Assembly: GCA_013433145.1 (NCBI GenBank)
Contig: CM024180.1
Coordinates: 2,507,001 to 2,571,000 of the forward strand
Reading direction: 5' to 3'
DNA from: Ascaris suum
Lineage: Eukaryota; Nematoda; Chromadorea; Rhabditida; Ascarididae
Length of the DNA: 64,000 nt
Shown here: positions 1 to 20,300 of the stretch, one piece after another
Numbering within the stretch: position 1 is the stretch's first letter
How the letters are laid out: each line of letters starts with the position of its first letter
Made by a program: the position numbers and the translations under genes
Notes under the pieces: model-generated
What the model was told of the DNA's origin: nothing
The model's input: the letters and a program-made list of their open reading frames with translations, nothing else
The model's database searches: none

Positions 1-704
1 CCAAGAAAACATCGAAGCCATAACAGCATTTGTAATATTGTCACTAATCAAAATTACATTAGAAACGTTTGTGCTAATATCCATTTGAACTCACATGTTC
101 GAATTCATTTCATGTGAGAAATTTTCAATACAGTATCATTGCTATGAAATTCTCAATATTATCTCCAAAACCGACATTTCCATATATTTGAGGAAACCGA
201 AGTGAATATTTTAGTGTTCCTTTTTCATGTGCTTTCAATCGCTAATATTTCGATAAGTGGAATCATTTCACAGAATCTAAAAATTCTATGAACACTCTGA
301 ATGCATTCTATCCAAGGCTGGCAACTCTTACGCACAGTCTGATTACTGTGGAATCCATCGATTGCACCGCAAATGATGTGTTAGCAAAAGGTGTTGACTC
401 GATAAAAGAGAGTCGATTGTATTAGCTGATGAAATTTGCTGAATTTCCGCTTGTGTAATGGTGATCGATTTGAAAGTCCCTCCTATTTTGTATGCTCAAT
501 GATAAGCACAATTACATCAGATAGAGTTCGCTCGTGTAACTTTGTCAGATGAAAGTGCCCTTCTCTTTCTGCGTCTGAAGTGTGTGAAGTGATGATACGC
601 AAATCGATGCAAGCTAAAGAAATTCCGTTGTGTTCGTTCGTTGCAGAACGAGGCGATGCTCTTAATGACCGCATGTTTCACACTGCTAGACACATTTCAC
701 TCCT
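1..704. other. No gene seen
   Basis: Only short open frames overlap on the two strands around 483-789. No exon with good splice sites or a recognisable motif was found. Confidence 0.4.
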
Positions 705-850
705 CACCTATTGCAACAGGCAAATAAGAACCGACTTTCCTAGTCATGTCTCATTCCACACCTCCTGCAAGAGGCAAATAAGGCCCTGACCTTCCTAGTC
801 GTCCCATTCTGCACCTCCTGCAAGAGACAAATAACATGTGACCTTCCATT
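705..850. repeat. Imperfect 53-54 bp tandem repeat, about 2.7 copies
   Basis: Three successive units start at 705, 759 and 812. Each contains a version of CACCTCCTGCAAGAGGCAAA, and the first two continue with ACTTTCCTAGTC or CCTTCCTAGTC. The first copy is the most diverged and the third is truncated around 850. The plus-strand open frame over this block is made of the repeat and is not a convincing gene. Confidence 0.8.
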
Positions 851-1045
851 TGGAATTACTGGTCTGTTGAAACGATGCGTTAGTGAATCCACCTGATGGT
901 ACGAAATCTACACATATCATTAAAATTGGAACGCCTTCTAGAGTTCTCAAAGAAAGACTGCACACAACGTTAGGTTTCCATTAAAGGATTTAGAAAAATA
1001 AGAATTATTGCGAGGAGCAATTCTCCTTTAAAATCCCTTGATCAC

Positions 1046-1693
1046 TTACCACTTACCACTTGTCGCACTCTTCTCCATCGTCACCACTTGCCTGCTCCCC
1101 TTACTCTTTCCCTTCCCCTCACCTTCCCGCCTCATGTAAACGACACACGTCTGAAAAAATACTTGGAGGAAAAAGAACCGAAAACCTGCACATGCGTATA
1201 AGTAGATAATTTTAAAAATTTTCACCTCTCCGACGCAGAGATATGCAAAGAGAACAGTAGCGAATGGCAGTGGAAATAAAGCGGGTCTTGGCGGCAAGTT
1301 CCTTGTACAATGTGCATCGGGTATACGTTCCAGCATACGTCTGCACCCTCTAGCAATACACTCCCTGCTCTTGAAAAAAAAAATTAATTTCGCATCGGAA
1401 CAGAATAAAGGCACCACAAAGTTGTGACGCCATAATATGAGATTCTCCTTCTCGAGTGATGATAAATACCTACAATGCAACGATAGACTCAGCGTCTTAC
1501 GAGAACGCAACGCTATGACAAGGCCACCGGGCGTTCTGAGATCACGTAAAAAAAGATAGTTGATTATGTGAATTCGGGCAAAAAATGGCCGGACCCAGGT
1601 GGAACAGCCAGTGAAAAAATAAGGAAGTCTCTGGTTACTGGGGTCTTCAGAGAGGACGCTCCCTTGGAAAACCAGTTCCTTATTCACCGGCAT
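1046..1693 (-). CDS. Long open frame, possible gene or decayed sequence (unrecognised)
   Basis: This is a 215-codon minus-strand frame with a genuine ATG at its 5' end. It is unusually long for this AT-rich sequence, but the product matches nothing I know. It contains several Phe runs that come from T-tracts. A donor-like CAAGTG|gtaagtg sits at its 3' end near 1050, so the last part could be an exon end. No signal peptide or domain is visible. It may be a real exon-rich region read through, a transposon relic or a chance frame. Confidence 0.2.
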   Translation of the reverse strand: MPVNKELVFQGSVLSEDPSNQRLPYFFTGCSTWVRPFFARIHIINYLFLRDLRTPGGLVIALRSRKTLSLSLHCRYLSSLEKENLILWRHNFVVPLFCSDAKLIFFFKSRECIARGCRRMLERIPDAHCTRNLPPRPALFPLPFATVLFAYLCVGEVKIFKIIYLYACAGFRFFFLQVFFQTCVVYMRREGEGKGKSKGSRQVVTMEKSATSGKW

Positions 1694-2480
1694 ATCCTAC
1701 ACTAAAGAGGAACTCATCAAAACCTCATTTCGCCATTTTTTGCTGCTATCAAATCTTTATTTCACGGGCAGGGAGAATGAGGGATGCTTTAAACGTAAGA
1801 CCAAGCAAAAGAAGAAACAAAGAATGCAATCACGACAATCAAAAAAGCTGCCTTCAATTATTCGCAAGCTTATAGCTTTAGCGAGGTTGAAATGCTGTAG
1901 GCAAGTAGTGAGAATGACTCATTTAAAAGCGCGAGACGACATCAATAGGGAATTTATTTCACGGTCTGATCACTCGGAAAAAAAGGAATTGTAACGGAAA
2001 TGAACTGAATTCAAGTACGAGACTGGCGGAAAAATCCAAAACTATGAGCTTGGGACGAATTACGTTCATGGAAATAAGGCAACGTCGAATTAGATGTAGC
2101 ATTAAAGTAATCGCATATAATTCTAAAACATAATATCAAGCGTCATTCAATGCCATTATATCCACGCTATTTCACACGAGAACTACATAGAAGAGTTTCG
2201 TGATTCAGAATATATCGACTCGAAAAAGCTTATGGAGAAGAAATTTTTTGGAAATTGTTTGCATATTTCTCAACGTCAGAATTCAGAATTCAAAACCGGC
2301 GATCAGATTAGTTAGCCACTTTTTTTCAATATTAAAGGAATAATGAAGAAAGACGTTCTTTTAATTTTCAATGTAGTTATATTGAAGTGTCGGCAAAATG
2401 CAGTTCGGCACATTAAACGTCCCCAGTTATCATCGACTGATAACGATTATTCCAGTGCAATGATACGTCCACAAACCCTC

Positions 2481-2669
2481 TTAAATCTTGATGTCACCGG
2501 CAATAGACATCAAATCTCGAAGGCTCGTAGCTCCCTTTCCTAATTTCTCGCTCCTGATCATAAAAGTACTCGCGCAGAAAACAGTGACTCTTTCGTTAGC
2601 AGATCTACGAAGGATGATTACAAGGAAACTTTTTGTTTTTGGGGGATTCTCTTCTTCTTCAAGAGCCAC
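2481..2669 (-). CDS. Possible 3'-terminal exon, unknown product
   Basis: After an acceptor-like ACCACAG the minus strand stays open for 62 codons to a TAA. The product is charged, begins with an acidic ALEEEENPPK stretch, and shows no motif I recognise. The only nearby upstream donor would leave an intron of about 32 or 52 bases, so the upstream structure is unresolved. The opposite strand is open over much of the same stretch, which lowers confidence. Confidence 0.2.
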   Translation of the reverse strand: MALEEEENPPKTKSFLVIILRRSANERVTVFCASTFMIRSEKLGKGATSLRDLMSIAGDIKI

Positions 2670-4068
2670 CTGTGGTCAACAAAGATCAAAAATATACTTA
2701 CAACTCGACATATTGCAACCTTTAAAAGTGGCAGCTGGCTGGAACTAGCATAGGGGTGATAAGGGGTGACGATGACAAAAAGTACTTCATCACTGCTTTC
2801 GAAGGGGTTTAAAGAGTGAAGAGGGCGATGGTTGCTGCTGCTGATTGTCACTTCAGTACATTGACGGTCAACCATCCTATATTGCTTTCAATCTCTCATC
2901 CTGTACCTTATTCTGTGAAGAAAACGAAGTGTGTTTAGGTGCAAATTAGCATACTGACGCCAGTACATTACAGTAAGCCACAACACAATGAATACTGCAG
3001 GTGACTGGTAGGAAGTTCGACGAACTCTGGTCATAAAGTCCAGTCCCACTCAAGAGGACATTAGGACAATCCTAACGACACACTTTTTTACAAACAACTT
3101 ATTCGGAGAACATCGATTTGCCAATGCGGCGATGACAGCAGATTCTTTAATGCATATGCCCACCCATCGTTCGACGCATACGGGAAATTGAATCAAGCAT
3201 CACGTTTACACTTGCATGAAAGAAATCAGTCACCATTAATTCAAATGACCTTACTTGAGAGTTCATACGCACCAGCAACAGCGTTTAAAGCAACAAAGAA
3301 ATGAACAAATGCAAAAAGAAAGCAGATAAATAAATGAATACATAAATAAGGAAATAAATTATTGAGAGCAGCGAAATTCTGGAATGAAGTATTAGATGAG
3401 GCAGGAACTTATATGGGAAACATTGCACGCTTGAGAAAGTGTAGCACTGTAAACGACGACAAATGAAGCTGCAAAATTCCAAAATGTAGACCTTTTGCTA
3501 TATGATGATATGAGCACATAATGAACCTATGAACAACATTCCACAAATGAGTGCAAATATACGTTTAAAAAATAATTCACAAGCATGAAGCCAATGCATC
3601 AACGATTATCTCGGAAGCGTTTCTCGTTGACATTTTAAGCGTGGCCGACTGATTTTAGTTTAGTAAACTCAACAAATACAATTGGCTAAATGTTTGAGTG
3701 AATAAATTTCTGAAACGTTAAATTCGATTTCACCGCTTAGCCGATCTGTGTCAAATCGCAGCATGAAAAGTTCAATTTTTTTTAGAGGAAATCATGAATT
3801 AGAAATGACTCGTGGAACCAGCAAAGCGCTGACCCGTAGTAACGAGTTGATTTCAGAATACAGCTTCGATTCCCACATCTGGGCAGTTAAGCATCCTACT
3901 GCTTATGGCAAGTGAATGGAACCTGCTTGCTTAGATCATCATAAGTCGTTTGAATTGATGAGATGAAGTTGTTTCGTCAGGAAAGGGCATATTAGTGATT
4001 TTTTCCTCTGCCCAATGCATGCTTTGCGCCATGGAAAATGAATGCATAAATTTTTTTGCGATGCAAAA
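2670..4068. other. No gene seen
   Basis: AT-rich sequence without a supported exon. A simple A/T-rich run of TAAATAAATG-like units lies near 3325-3360. Confidence 0.35.
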
Positions 4069-5231
4069 TCATGGATCTGGCTCAAGGTTCACCACAGAAA
4101 AAATGACATCATAGGTACAGTTCATTTCGGTTCTGAGGTCTAGCGGCATCGGAATCATGAATCGTACACGATGCTCCATAAAAATAAGTTGGGCAGCAGA
4201 AAACTCAAAATGCACTGTGTGCGAAACAATCATCGGAAGAGCGTTAATGCGCATAACCTGAGAATTTCTGCTATAAATTGCAATGGCTAATATTAGAAAC
4301 ATCAGGCTAGGTGTATCGTCTCAGCTGACGTCCGACTCACCAAACAATATAGAAACGACTTTGAAATTTCTAGGAAGTGGCTAAGTTGGATAGTGTAATC
4401 ACAGATGCGATTTTAGAGGAGGAGAATCATAGAGATAACATTTCATCCACTCTCTTTCATGGAATGTTTACGGCAATACCAAATATTCACAAAGCATAAC
4501 TTTCAAAAATGAACTGACAATATCCGATGATATCACTAACTTTCAAAATGTGCTGCTCATTTTTGACGGACACGACTTATGGATTATCTGGAAATAAATA
4601 AACAAATATTCCGAAAAATAAACAAAGTAAATATTTCATTTTATAAGAAAGCATCGATTGATAAACTAAATATACGATTTATTACGTAAGGCGATTTATT
4701 TGCCGACATCAATGATAACCGTTGAGTCTTGATAATTAAACCTGACTATTTCACGCGTTATTCCAACGTTACCTTGAAAAGATGCATGCCAGGCGCATTT
4801 GTAGTAAACTTCATTCCAGTGGCATCAGAAACTGATAACTTCCCGCCACAGTATGTCGCGAAAAAAACCTGAATTAGTGCCAGACTGATGACGGCAGCGC
4901 AGCATAATTTTCTCGCGTGGGCGTTGCAACAGGAAACGAGAGGCGGAAAAAATGACGACCGAATTTTGATTAGTTGAGGAACGAATCTTGATTAGCATAA
5001 GGCGATTGAAGTTCCGGTTGGCAAACGAAGTTTGTTCACTCGATTGCAAACATAATACGTCAGCTTTAAATGCATATAACGCATACCATCAAGTTTAAAA
5101 ATAGCAAGCGATACTCCAGGTAATTTCTTTTGAGGCAATGGACTGGTTTTCACGATAGTGGTAAATGGAGATGGCCAATCCCCCTTTTCATAAGTGGCCG
5201 ATACAAGAGGAAGCAGCGAAATGAAGTGACG
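4069..5231 (-). CDS. Tentative three-exon gene, unknown (possibly secreted) protein
   Basis: Three minus-strand exons fit together in phase: 5231-5087 (48 codons plus one base), 4867-4773 (31 codons) and 4257-4069 (62 codons and a TGA). Introns of 219 and 515 bases run from gtatgc to ATTCAG and from gtaacg to TTCTCAG. The joined reading is about 142 residues. It begins with a hydrophobic ISLLPLVSA stretch that could be the end of a signal peptide, has only two cysteines (ATYCGG in exon 2 and EMNCTYD in exon 3), and ends VVNLEPDP. I do not recognise the family. The first listed exon starts at a weak GTTAG acceptor, so a 5' exon with the ATG is missing. Phase agreement supports the model. The lack of homology and the large second intron do not. 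Confidence 0.42.
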
Positions 5232-6964
5232 CTAACTTAGTTTTCCCGATAACATTTTCAGGTTGATCATAGAAATACAAGCAAATTTTTTTCCATGGAG
5301 CGGCACGGACATGCTATGAACTGAAGTTCTCCAGAGTTCAATTCCAACTAATGCTTCTCACGAACATGTGTACCATCTGCACGGTTGTCCAAATGATGAT
5401 TCCATGAAGTTCCGGAACAAAAACTACGATGAAATCACGCTGTTATACATGCACCTACACATATATCCCTGTTCATTGCTTCAACTGGATCACACACATT
5501 GAGGCATTGAAATTTGATCAGTGTAAACGTATGCATCACGCATTGAATTCCGAAACAAATGATGGTAAGCACATGGTTCGACCTTTAAACGATCCAGCCG
5601 GTAGCCGAATTTCATCTTGTGGCTATTTAATGGGTATCAGGTTCAACATCATAGCGGACAGACAGCGAGATTGGAAAAGATGCAGGCAATATCCAACATT
5701 TAACGTCGAATAGCCGTTTTCGTAGAATAGCGCAAGACAGACAGCTGTCGCGGTGAACCAAATTAACGCAAAAAACCTTGCAGACAAAACTTAGGGAACT
5801 ATGTGAACCGGGAGGACATTACTTGCCCACTACTGCACATGGTTGGCCTCTCGTTGATTCTTCTTGTGCGGGAAACAGTGGGAAGACGGGGGAGGGGTGT
5901 ACTTGATATGGGCATCGAAAGAAAAGGGGTTAGTTCTTCGCTCGCGGATCGGATTTAGTAAACGGATGATCCTGATCATAGGCCCCCCCCCCCTTGCATC
6001 TCTTCGCGATGCAAGCACATAAAAATCGGCTTGCAGCCAGTGCCGCAATCCCTCGTCCTTGTCCAAGCCCAGCAAAAATGCGCAGGATTTTTCTCAACTC
6101 TTTCAGAAATTTTTAAAATTTTCTAAGTATTTTGCTCGAAAGTCAGAGAAATAAGAACGGAGCCTTTGGATGATGAATGACAAGGCACACAGCTGGTTGG
6201 AGATGCGCGACAGCCGAACTGCAGGATGAAGTGCTCTATCTCACGACAGTATTGTTCAATACTCCTTGCACACATGTAATTATTCGTCAAGAGAACGCCA
6301 CATTCGGAAAGGGTATGGAAATGTCGATGACATATCCTTTAAAGAAATTTAATGTAATCTCATCTCAGCCAACGGATAAGGATGGCAGGGGTTTATGCAA
6401 CTGACAGTTGATAGTGAAAGCAGCTGCCGAAGAATAAGCGTAAACCCTCCTCGGCAAATTTGCTATTGTGCTTCAGTCATTTCGACATTGATTCAGTTAA
6501 TTATGAAAGAGCTATGAATAAATTCGTGATGCCGAAACGCTCACGAGAGATGCAGTGTGATTGGATTGTTCATTCAGCGTTTAACTGACTGCAGAAAAAA
6601 ACCAACCGTTTTTATGGGGACCTACGCCCTAGAGTAGTACATTCAAAAATAAAGCAGCATTTTATACTATTCTTTAGTCATGTGAAGGATTGCAAGAGCA
6701 CTTGTCATGCCAGATAATGACTAGTTCGTATTCTAGAAAGGCAGCTTTTTTTGGGGTCTGTATCTATCTTCTTTCTCTTCCCGCCTCCTGATTCCCGGAC
6801 GAATTTTTTCTCCTATTTAACTGTTACTGTCACGCAACTGTCTTTCATTCTGACATCATGCCTCTTGTCCCCAATCGTCACCTGTGATAAGCTGTATACT
6901 TCGACAGTTTGTTCCATGAGAATATAGCTCCGAGAGGTTGTTCATTAATGGTCTCAGTTGCAAC
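5232..6964. other. No supported gene
   Basis: Open frames at 5429-5713 (+) and 5830-6075 (-) have no splice support or motif. A C-run followed by a near palindrome around GCATCTCTTCGCGATGC lies at 5983-6013 and may be part of a dispersed repeat. Confidence 0.35.
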
Positions 6965-7270
6965 TTAGCAGCTGTAAATCGCAAGGGACCCCTCGATATA
7001 TTTTCCACACAGACAGGCGTAATTAGCAGTGTGCAACGCCGAGGAGCAGTTCACTACATCAAAACCAAACAACGATTTATGAGGCTGCTGCTGAAATATC
7101 TTTTACGACGGCCCTCCGCGGGAATGAAATCTTTCATGGATACGAAATCAGTATTTCATCGCTATAGGCGAGGTTGCAGGACGACAAGTGCATTCAATGC
7201 TTACCGGAAAACAATCCGCATGCACCGCAATCACTGCCGAACACAACAAGAACACAGCGACCGTAGGCAT
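6965..7270 (-). CDS. Small secreted cysteine-containing peptide, two exons
   Basis: Exon 1 (7270-7205) starts at ATG and encodes a textbook signal peptide: MPT, then a VAVFLLCSAVIAV core, ending VHA before a mature start DCFP. It stops exactly at a GTAAGC donor. After a 114-base intron ending TATTTCAG, exon 2 (7090-6965) continues in phase for 41 codons to TAA. The complete precursor is 63 residues. The mature part is about 45 residues with five cysteines: one at its second residue, one in VVNCSS, two in a CLC pair, and one as the final residue. Five is odd, so one may be free or form a dimer. No named Cys-rich family fits. The start, the signal sequence, both splice sites and the stop all agree. 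A 136-codon plus-strand frame (6938-7348) lies antisense to it and is judged a shadow. Confidence 0.6.
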
Positions 7271-7790
7271 AAAGCTATCAATGTAAGCACTGGTGATATC
7301 TGTACTCGCGTCCTTAGCGTTTCCGCTCCTATTGAAAATGTCCCTTAAAAGAATGTCTCGTGCCTGAGGCGCCTATTATAAAATGGTTGTTACATGTCCT
7401 TCGATCCAAGAGTTCCAAAGAAAGCCATGGCGCAAATGTCCCACACTGCAGAAGTAATGTGGCGCAAGTAACTGGAACTTAAGTGCGCTACCTTTGCAAA
7501 TACGTCACTGGTGGCATGCGCGCAACTTGATGATGTTACAAGTATGGTTCACGAAACCACAACTTTAAAAACAGTGAGTAATAGCGTTTTCAGTTTGTTC
7601 AGAAAGGAAACATGACCTGAAATCAACGAATGCATAGAAAAAAAAGAGTAAACCCAAATAAAATGAGTAACCGGAAGAGTTATTTAAAATGGGTAGACAC
7701 TTGGTAGACTTGCGGGATTGATCCAGAAGTAAGTAGAATCGAATAGTGGGAGAGAGGAAGAAAATAGTTTTTCTGCAGCAAAAAGAACAA

Positions 7791-7957
7791 TCATCTCTTG
7801 CACATTTCCCTGCTCATTTCGATGAGGAGACGATTGACGCGAACCTGTTACAGAAAATACACAAAGGTTCAAAAGGGCAACATGAATAGGTTATCAAAAT
7901 GAAAACCTGGACCACTTCCATTTCCCCAACCTTGACGGGTAAGTAATTTTTGGAGAG
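7791..7957 (-). CDS. Two possible 3' exons of an unknown gene
   Basis: Exon 7957-7907 (17 codons, after GTTTTAG) joins in phase 0 across a 62-base intron (gtttt to CTGTAACAG) to exon 7844-7791 (17 codons and TGA). The reading is basic and charged towards its end (VNRLLIEMSREMCKR) and has no family I know. A further upstream exon may start at 8033 after CTTTTCAG, but its donor is poor. The evidence is only phase and splice sites. Confidence 0.3.
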
Positions 7958-10444
7958 CTAAAACAGATAACGGCCTGAGACAGCGATACATATGGGGTCA
8001 TATAACAATCATAATGGCATTGAGCATTTTCAGCTGAAAAGAATACTACGACACAAAGCTATAGGGAGATGATAATGGAATATAAAAAACAACAAGCACA
8101 AACGCAAAGAGGAGAATTCCTCGACGTCAAGCACGCTAAGTAAATATCGTAATCCACACTACCACCTTTTCAATCATCAGAACTGTTGAGCAATTGCCGT
8201 CCCTAAGAAATATATGTAAAGGAAATATATCGATATATTTTCTTCACATATATTTCTTGAGGCAAGTTGATTTATGGAAGAATTCTTGCATTAATTTACC
8301 TACTAAAAAAACTTCCTGCCCTAATTTTTTGCAATATTTGATCTTGCAGAACGCAAGGTAGTAAAATAACATGACACTCATGGCCTGAGAATTCAGGACT
8401 TTTATGAGACAGCCTCATGAATGCTGAAATATAACATCATTTTCACCGCAACATTTACAAGAATAAAGCACGAAAAAAAAACACGATGCATTTTAGTAGG
8501 GAAAAAAACGATGGATGGCTATGACATTGTTAGCTGATCATTGAAAATTCGAATGAAAAACTAGAGAACAACGCGTAGATCGAGCGCATGCTTCTCGTAG
8601 CATTTGCAAGTGTGTGAGCAAAATGGGCAACGGATAATAAAAATTGGAATGCATCCGCTAAAAAATCGTAAAAAACTAAAGTGCATCTATCGGACTGCCT
8701 TCATTGGGCACAAGTTATTCACAACGGAATGATTTATCTTTCACAGAAACGATTGTTGCTCCGATGTATACGCAAATTCTATGATATCGGCTACTGAAAA
8801 GATTCGCATGCGAAATTGAATGCGAATATTTTCGCAATAACCAACCTTGTTTTTACAGATAATTGTTGACTTCATATCACACTCGAAACATCCAGTTGCC
8901 TACTATCGCTTCAACATTCACGAAAATTTATTTGTGAGATGGAAGTGATAGCGATAGCGACAAAACTGATCGCTAAATTTGCCGAAGAAACTGAGTGAGG
9001 AAAACAAAGTAGTGCTGGCAAAATATCGTCGGGAATAATATGCAACGTTATAAGAGAAGGAATTATGAGATAATAGCGTATTTGAATTTCGTTTTTGTTA
9101 GGGAAATCCCTAGCGAAAAGTTTGCCTGCACAGGTAGTACTTAAAAAACCGTTATATCAAAAAACGATTCGAGAAATATTTAAGAAAATTGCTGAAATTT
9201 AGTTTAATTGAATAATCAATGAAATGCCCCTTAACTGCGCAATATTCGCCAATATAGTGCATTGACGGCAAATAGCGTTGAGGAAAATATGAAATAGCTG
9301 ACTGGAATTGTATGGGTTCAACAAATCGCTTTTTGGAATATAACGGCAGACATATTATGTACACGCAAAAAAAAGATTCAAACAAACTGCTGCGCGCACT
9401 TGCGCGAACGTTAATCAACAAGCGCGGCGAATGAAAGGAGTTCTACGGTTGGGATTGATTCAGCAATTCGCAAAATGATCAGAATATTCTGCTAGAAATT
9501 TTTGCTAGAGTAATTAGACAAGCTCAGACAACATGCAATGAAAGCAATATATGCATACTGAAAAAAGAATATGCAAATTTCGAGGGGAACAAATCAGCAG
9601 GTAACGTTTCTGTATCAGATTTCAATTTTGTGTTAATTTTAGTGGAAGCCAAGTGATGAAGTGGAGTTGCTGACGTGAACTCTTTATGATTAAAGAGTTG
9701 AAAAATGTCGAGTCTGGTGTGGCTTCAATTTGATGGCTGCTTGCAGAATGGCGAGGCGGAAACCTCGCTCTCTTCCTGCACTTCAAGGTGCTTAAAGCTT
9801 CAGAGCTGCTAAATATCCTTCGACGCTCGCAGTTCTCGAGCAACGATTTGCAATGCCAGGATGGTCGCAACCTCTGGATATACTATTGTTCATGTCATCG
9901 ATTGTTGACGAACGAAAATGAATGATTGCCAAAATTCATTTTTTATCTTTCGAGAGCTATTTCTCCAATCGAACTAGTGCTGAAATTTGTGAGAAGCATG
10001 GAAAAGACATACTGTTGCATTCAATAATGTCATTAAATGAAGACGTCTCAAAAGTTTTGGAGAAGAGTTCCGGTTAGCCACTAAAACGCTAACAATTTTT
10101 GACAGGACAAAGTGATTAGGTGAACACATTTGTTTATGGAGGATGGACCATGCATTCCAATTCGCACTTGTCAATGCCATTTTTTTTGCTGGTCAAGAAG
10201 AGAGCCAGTAGGGGCGGATGATGGCAGTTTGCGGAAAAGCCGAAGTCCTTTCGAACAAGGTTGCAGAGGTATGGTTTTAGTGCTGCTAGGACACAGCTTT
10301 TGCATGTCGATGAGAGAAGCCAATAAAGGATGTAAAGGCTGAATTTTTGAACTAAAATTTGCTTAGGCTTTGGCGAAATTATTCTAATTTTATGAATATA
10401 AACCACTCTGTGCGACGGGAGTCCCCGCAATCTGAAGCGATGAG
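7958..10444. other. No supported gene; one palindrome and scattered frames
   Basis: Apart from the inverted repeat at 8201-8262, the sequence holds only short frames. Minus-strand stretches at 9622-9870 and 10134-10345 are open in more than one frame after plausible acceptors (TATCCAG, AAATTCAG), so exons may hide here, but I cannot choose a frame. Confidence 0.3.
8201..8262. repeat. Near-perfect 31 bp palindrome without a loop
   Basis: Bases 8201-8231 are almost the reverse complement of 8232-8262, with only a few mismatches. The centre is ATATCGATAT and both arms contain an AAGAAATATATGT block. It could form a cruciform or RNA hairpin, or be a tiny inverted-repeat element. No known family is recognised. 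Confidence 0.75.
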
Positions 10445-10813
10445 CTAATAAGGTTTAATTTCAGAACATTGGGCCTTTCGCATCGAGATATTCCATAGCA
10501 CTGAATTTGAAAGTCTCGTGGTTCCTAGAATCTTCGAGGAAAACTCTACGCGTAGAGTCTGAGGAATGTCAACAAATGAGGGAATAGGCAACGACGTTTT
10601 ATTGGTTGAACTTTGAGACCTTGTAATGCCATTATCTCCGACAACGATAAAAATAATTGCTATGGACAGACAAATATGCAGACATAGATACCGGAACAAT
10701 AACCTTTTCTCAATGTAGGGCAGAGACGTATAAACACAAGTCGAAGAAACATGGAATGAGAATTCCATCATCTTTGAGAGAGATTCCGGCGTTTGCCATG
10801 TTCTTCTAGACAT
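10445..10813 (-). CDS. 122-codon intronless frame with one membrane segment, doubtful
   Basis: An ATG at 10813 opens a minus-strand frame of 122 codons ending in TAG. One hydrophobic stretch, YLCLHICLSIAIIFIVV, lies near residues 40-60 and could span a membrane. The rest is Ser/Thr-rich with possible N-glycosylation sites. It starts about 370 bases downstream of the receptor gene's stop on the same strand. No homologue is recognised and it may be chance. Confidence 0.25.
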   Translation of the reverse strand: MSRRTWQTPESLSKMMEFSFHVSSTCVYTSLPYIEKRLLFRYLCLHICLSIAIIFIVVGDNGITRSQSSTNKTSLPIPSFVDIPQTLRVEFSSKILGTTRLSNSVLWNISMRKAQCSEIKPY

Positions 10814-11180
10814 TTGCTTTTAACACTAGAATGCACCTTTCCGATCACTTACGCTAACCGTTATGACGGTGACACTGTTTGCATTAGATGGATTGCAATT
10901 CATTCCAAGAGGAAAATAACTTTATCGAGTCTCATCGAACATAATTGCTTTAATACAGTCACAAATATTGGAAAAAATTGTAATAGCACAAAATACTGAA
11001 TTATTTACAAACAAAGTGACCAACGATCAGATAGGAAAAAAAATCAACACATAAAAATATCCATTGCAAATATTTCAATTGATATATCGCTTTTTTGCTA
11101 TCATAAAAGAGCACCCTTCCGCAAGCAAATTTAATATCGCATCATTTGCATTCACTCTTTGATATTCAAATGGAATTCGT

Positions 11181-19338
<8,158 letters not shown>

Positions 19339-19992
19339 CTGTAAGAAGTCACGCGTTTCCCTAAAATCGACAAAAAACTTTACGGGTAAAAATGAATGCT
19401 AATCAGAAATTTGCATGCTTTTAAGCGGTAGCTGAGTTGCTGGGAGAGCTCACAAAAACGATAGAATGCAGTAAGCTGATTTTTTTTTTCTCTAACATTT
19501 GTGCTCCATCTCTTCATGCATTGATTTAATGAATTAGAAGCTGCGCCCTTATTTATGGTTATTCTTTGTCTTCAGTGGAAGAGCAAGCAACGTCAACGGT
19601 ATTTCTTTCAATCCACAAGAAAGACTCATGGTCTCTGTAACATCCTGGACAAAACATAATGCATGCGATTATGATAATACGAGTTTAAGGATGTATTACG
19701 ATTAATATTACTTGTGTGAGTTTATATTTCAAGTTAATGAGTTAGGAAAACAGCAAAACGTAAGAGAATAGCTTAAGTTGATCGAACCCGAAACTTGCTT
19801 CTCGAAGATGCGTGAAATAGCGTCTGTTTTGAAGTTCACTGAAAGCTATTTGCTAAGCTTCAGATGCGAAAATTTCTTCGAGAGATCAAAGCGAACTGTG
19901 AGATATCAACTAAATCGAATATTTTAAGTCACAAACTTACGCAATTTTCACTACAGATGGTGACTTATTGAGGAATTGCGCGCTGATGAACA

Positions 19993-20300
19993 TCAGTAAT
20001 GACAAGGTCGTGTGTTTATTTGCCGACTTTTCCGCAGCTGTCGGCCAGCAAACTCTGTTTCTTGTGCTTTGATATTCTTTGTCCGGCCTGTTTCCCGACA
20101 GGAACGGTTCACTAGTCTCATATCGCATCTTTGCTCCTCAGGCATCTTCTGATGGAAGCCTTCCAAGCTCAAAACTATCTTTTTGGTCGTCTCACGTTTT
20201 TGCGAGCACTCAAACCATCTAGAGATTTTGGCCGGACGGAAGTATTTTCCTCTTATGCTTAACGACCTCAAATCGACTCCTGCTATATCTAGTGCGAAAA
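19993..20300 (-). other. Open-frame-rich stretch, possible exon, unassigned
   Basis: After an acceptor-like ATAGCAG near 20286 the minus strand stays open for about 95 codons to a TGA. The reading contains IRGKYFRPAKISRWF, which is faintly reminiscent of the region before the PAZ domain in worm Argonautes, but there is nothing else to support that. A second frame over the same bases is also open and ends at a good donor-like GTAAGT at about 19938. It lies just upstream of the first known receptor exon but fits neither its phase nor its content. Confidence 0.15.

Noticed and set aside
6938..7348. 136-codon plus-strand open frame
   Set aside because: It lies antisense to the two-exon secreted-peptide gene, whose start, signal peptide, splice sites and stop all fit. 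The plus-strand product has no motif.
19993..20300. Argonaute-like exon
   Set aside because: The resemblance rests on about a dozen residues, another frame is equally open, and there is no PAZ, MID or PIWI sequence nearby.
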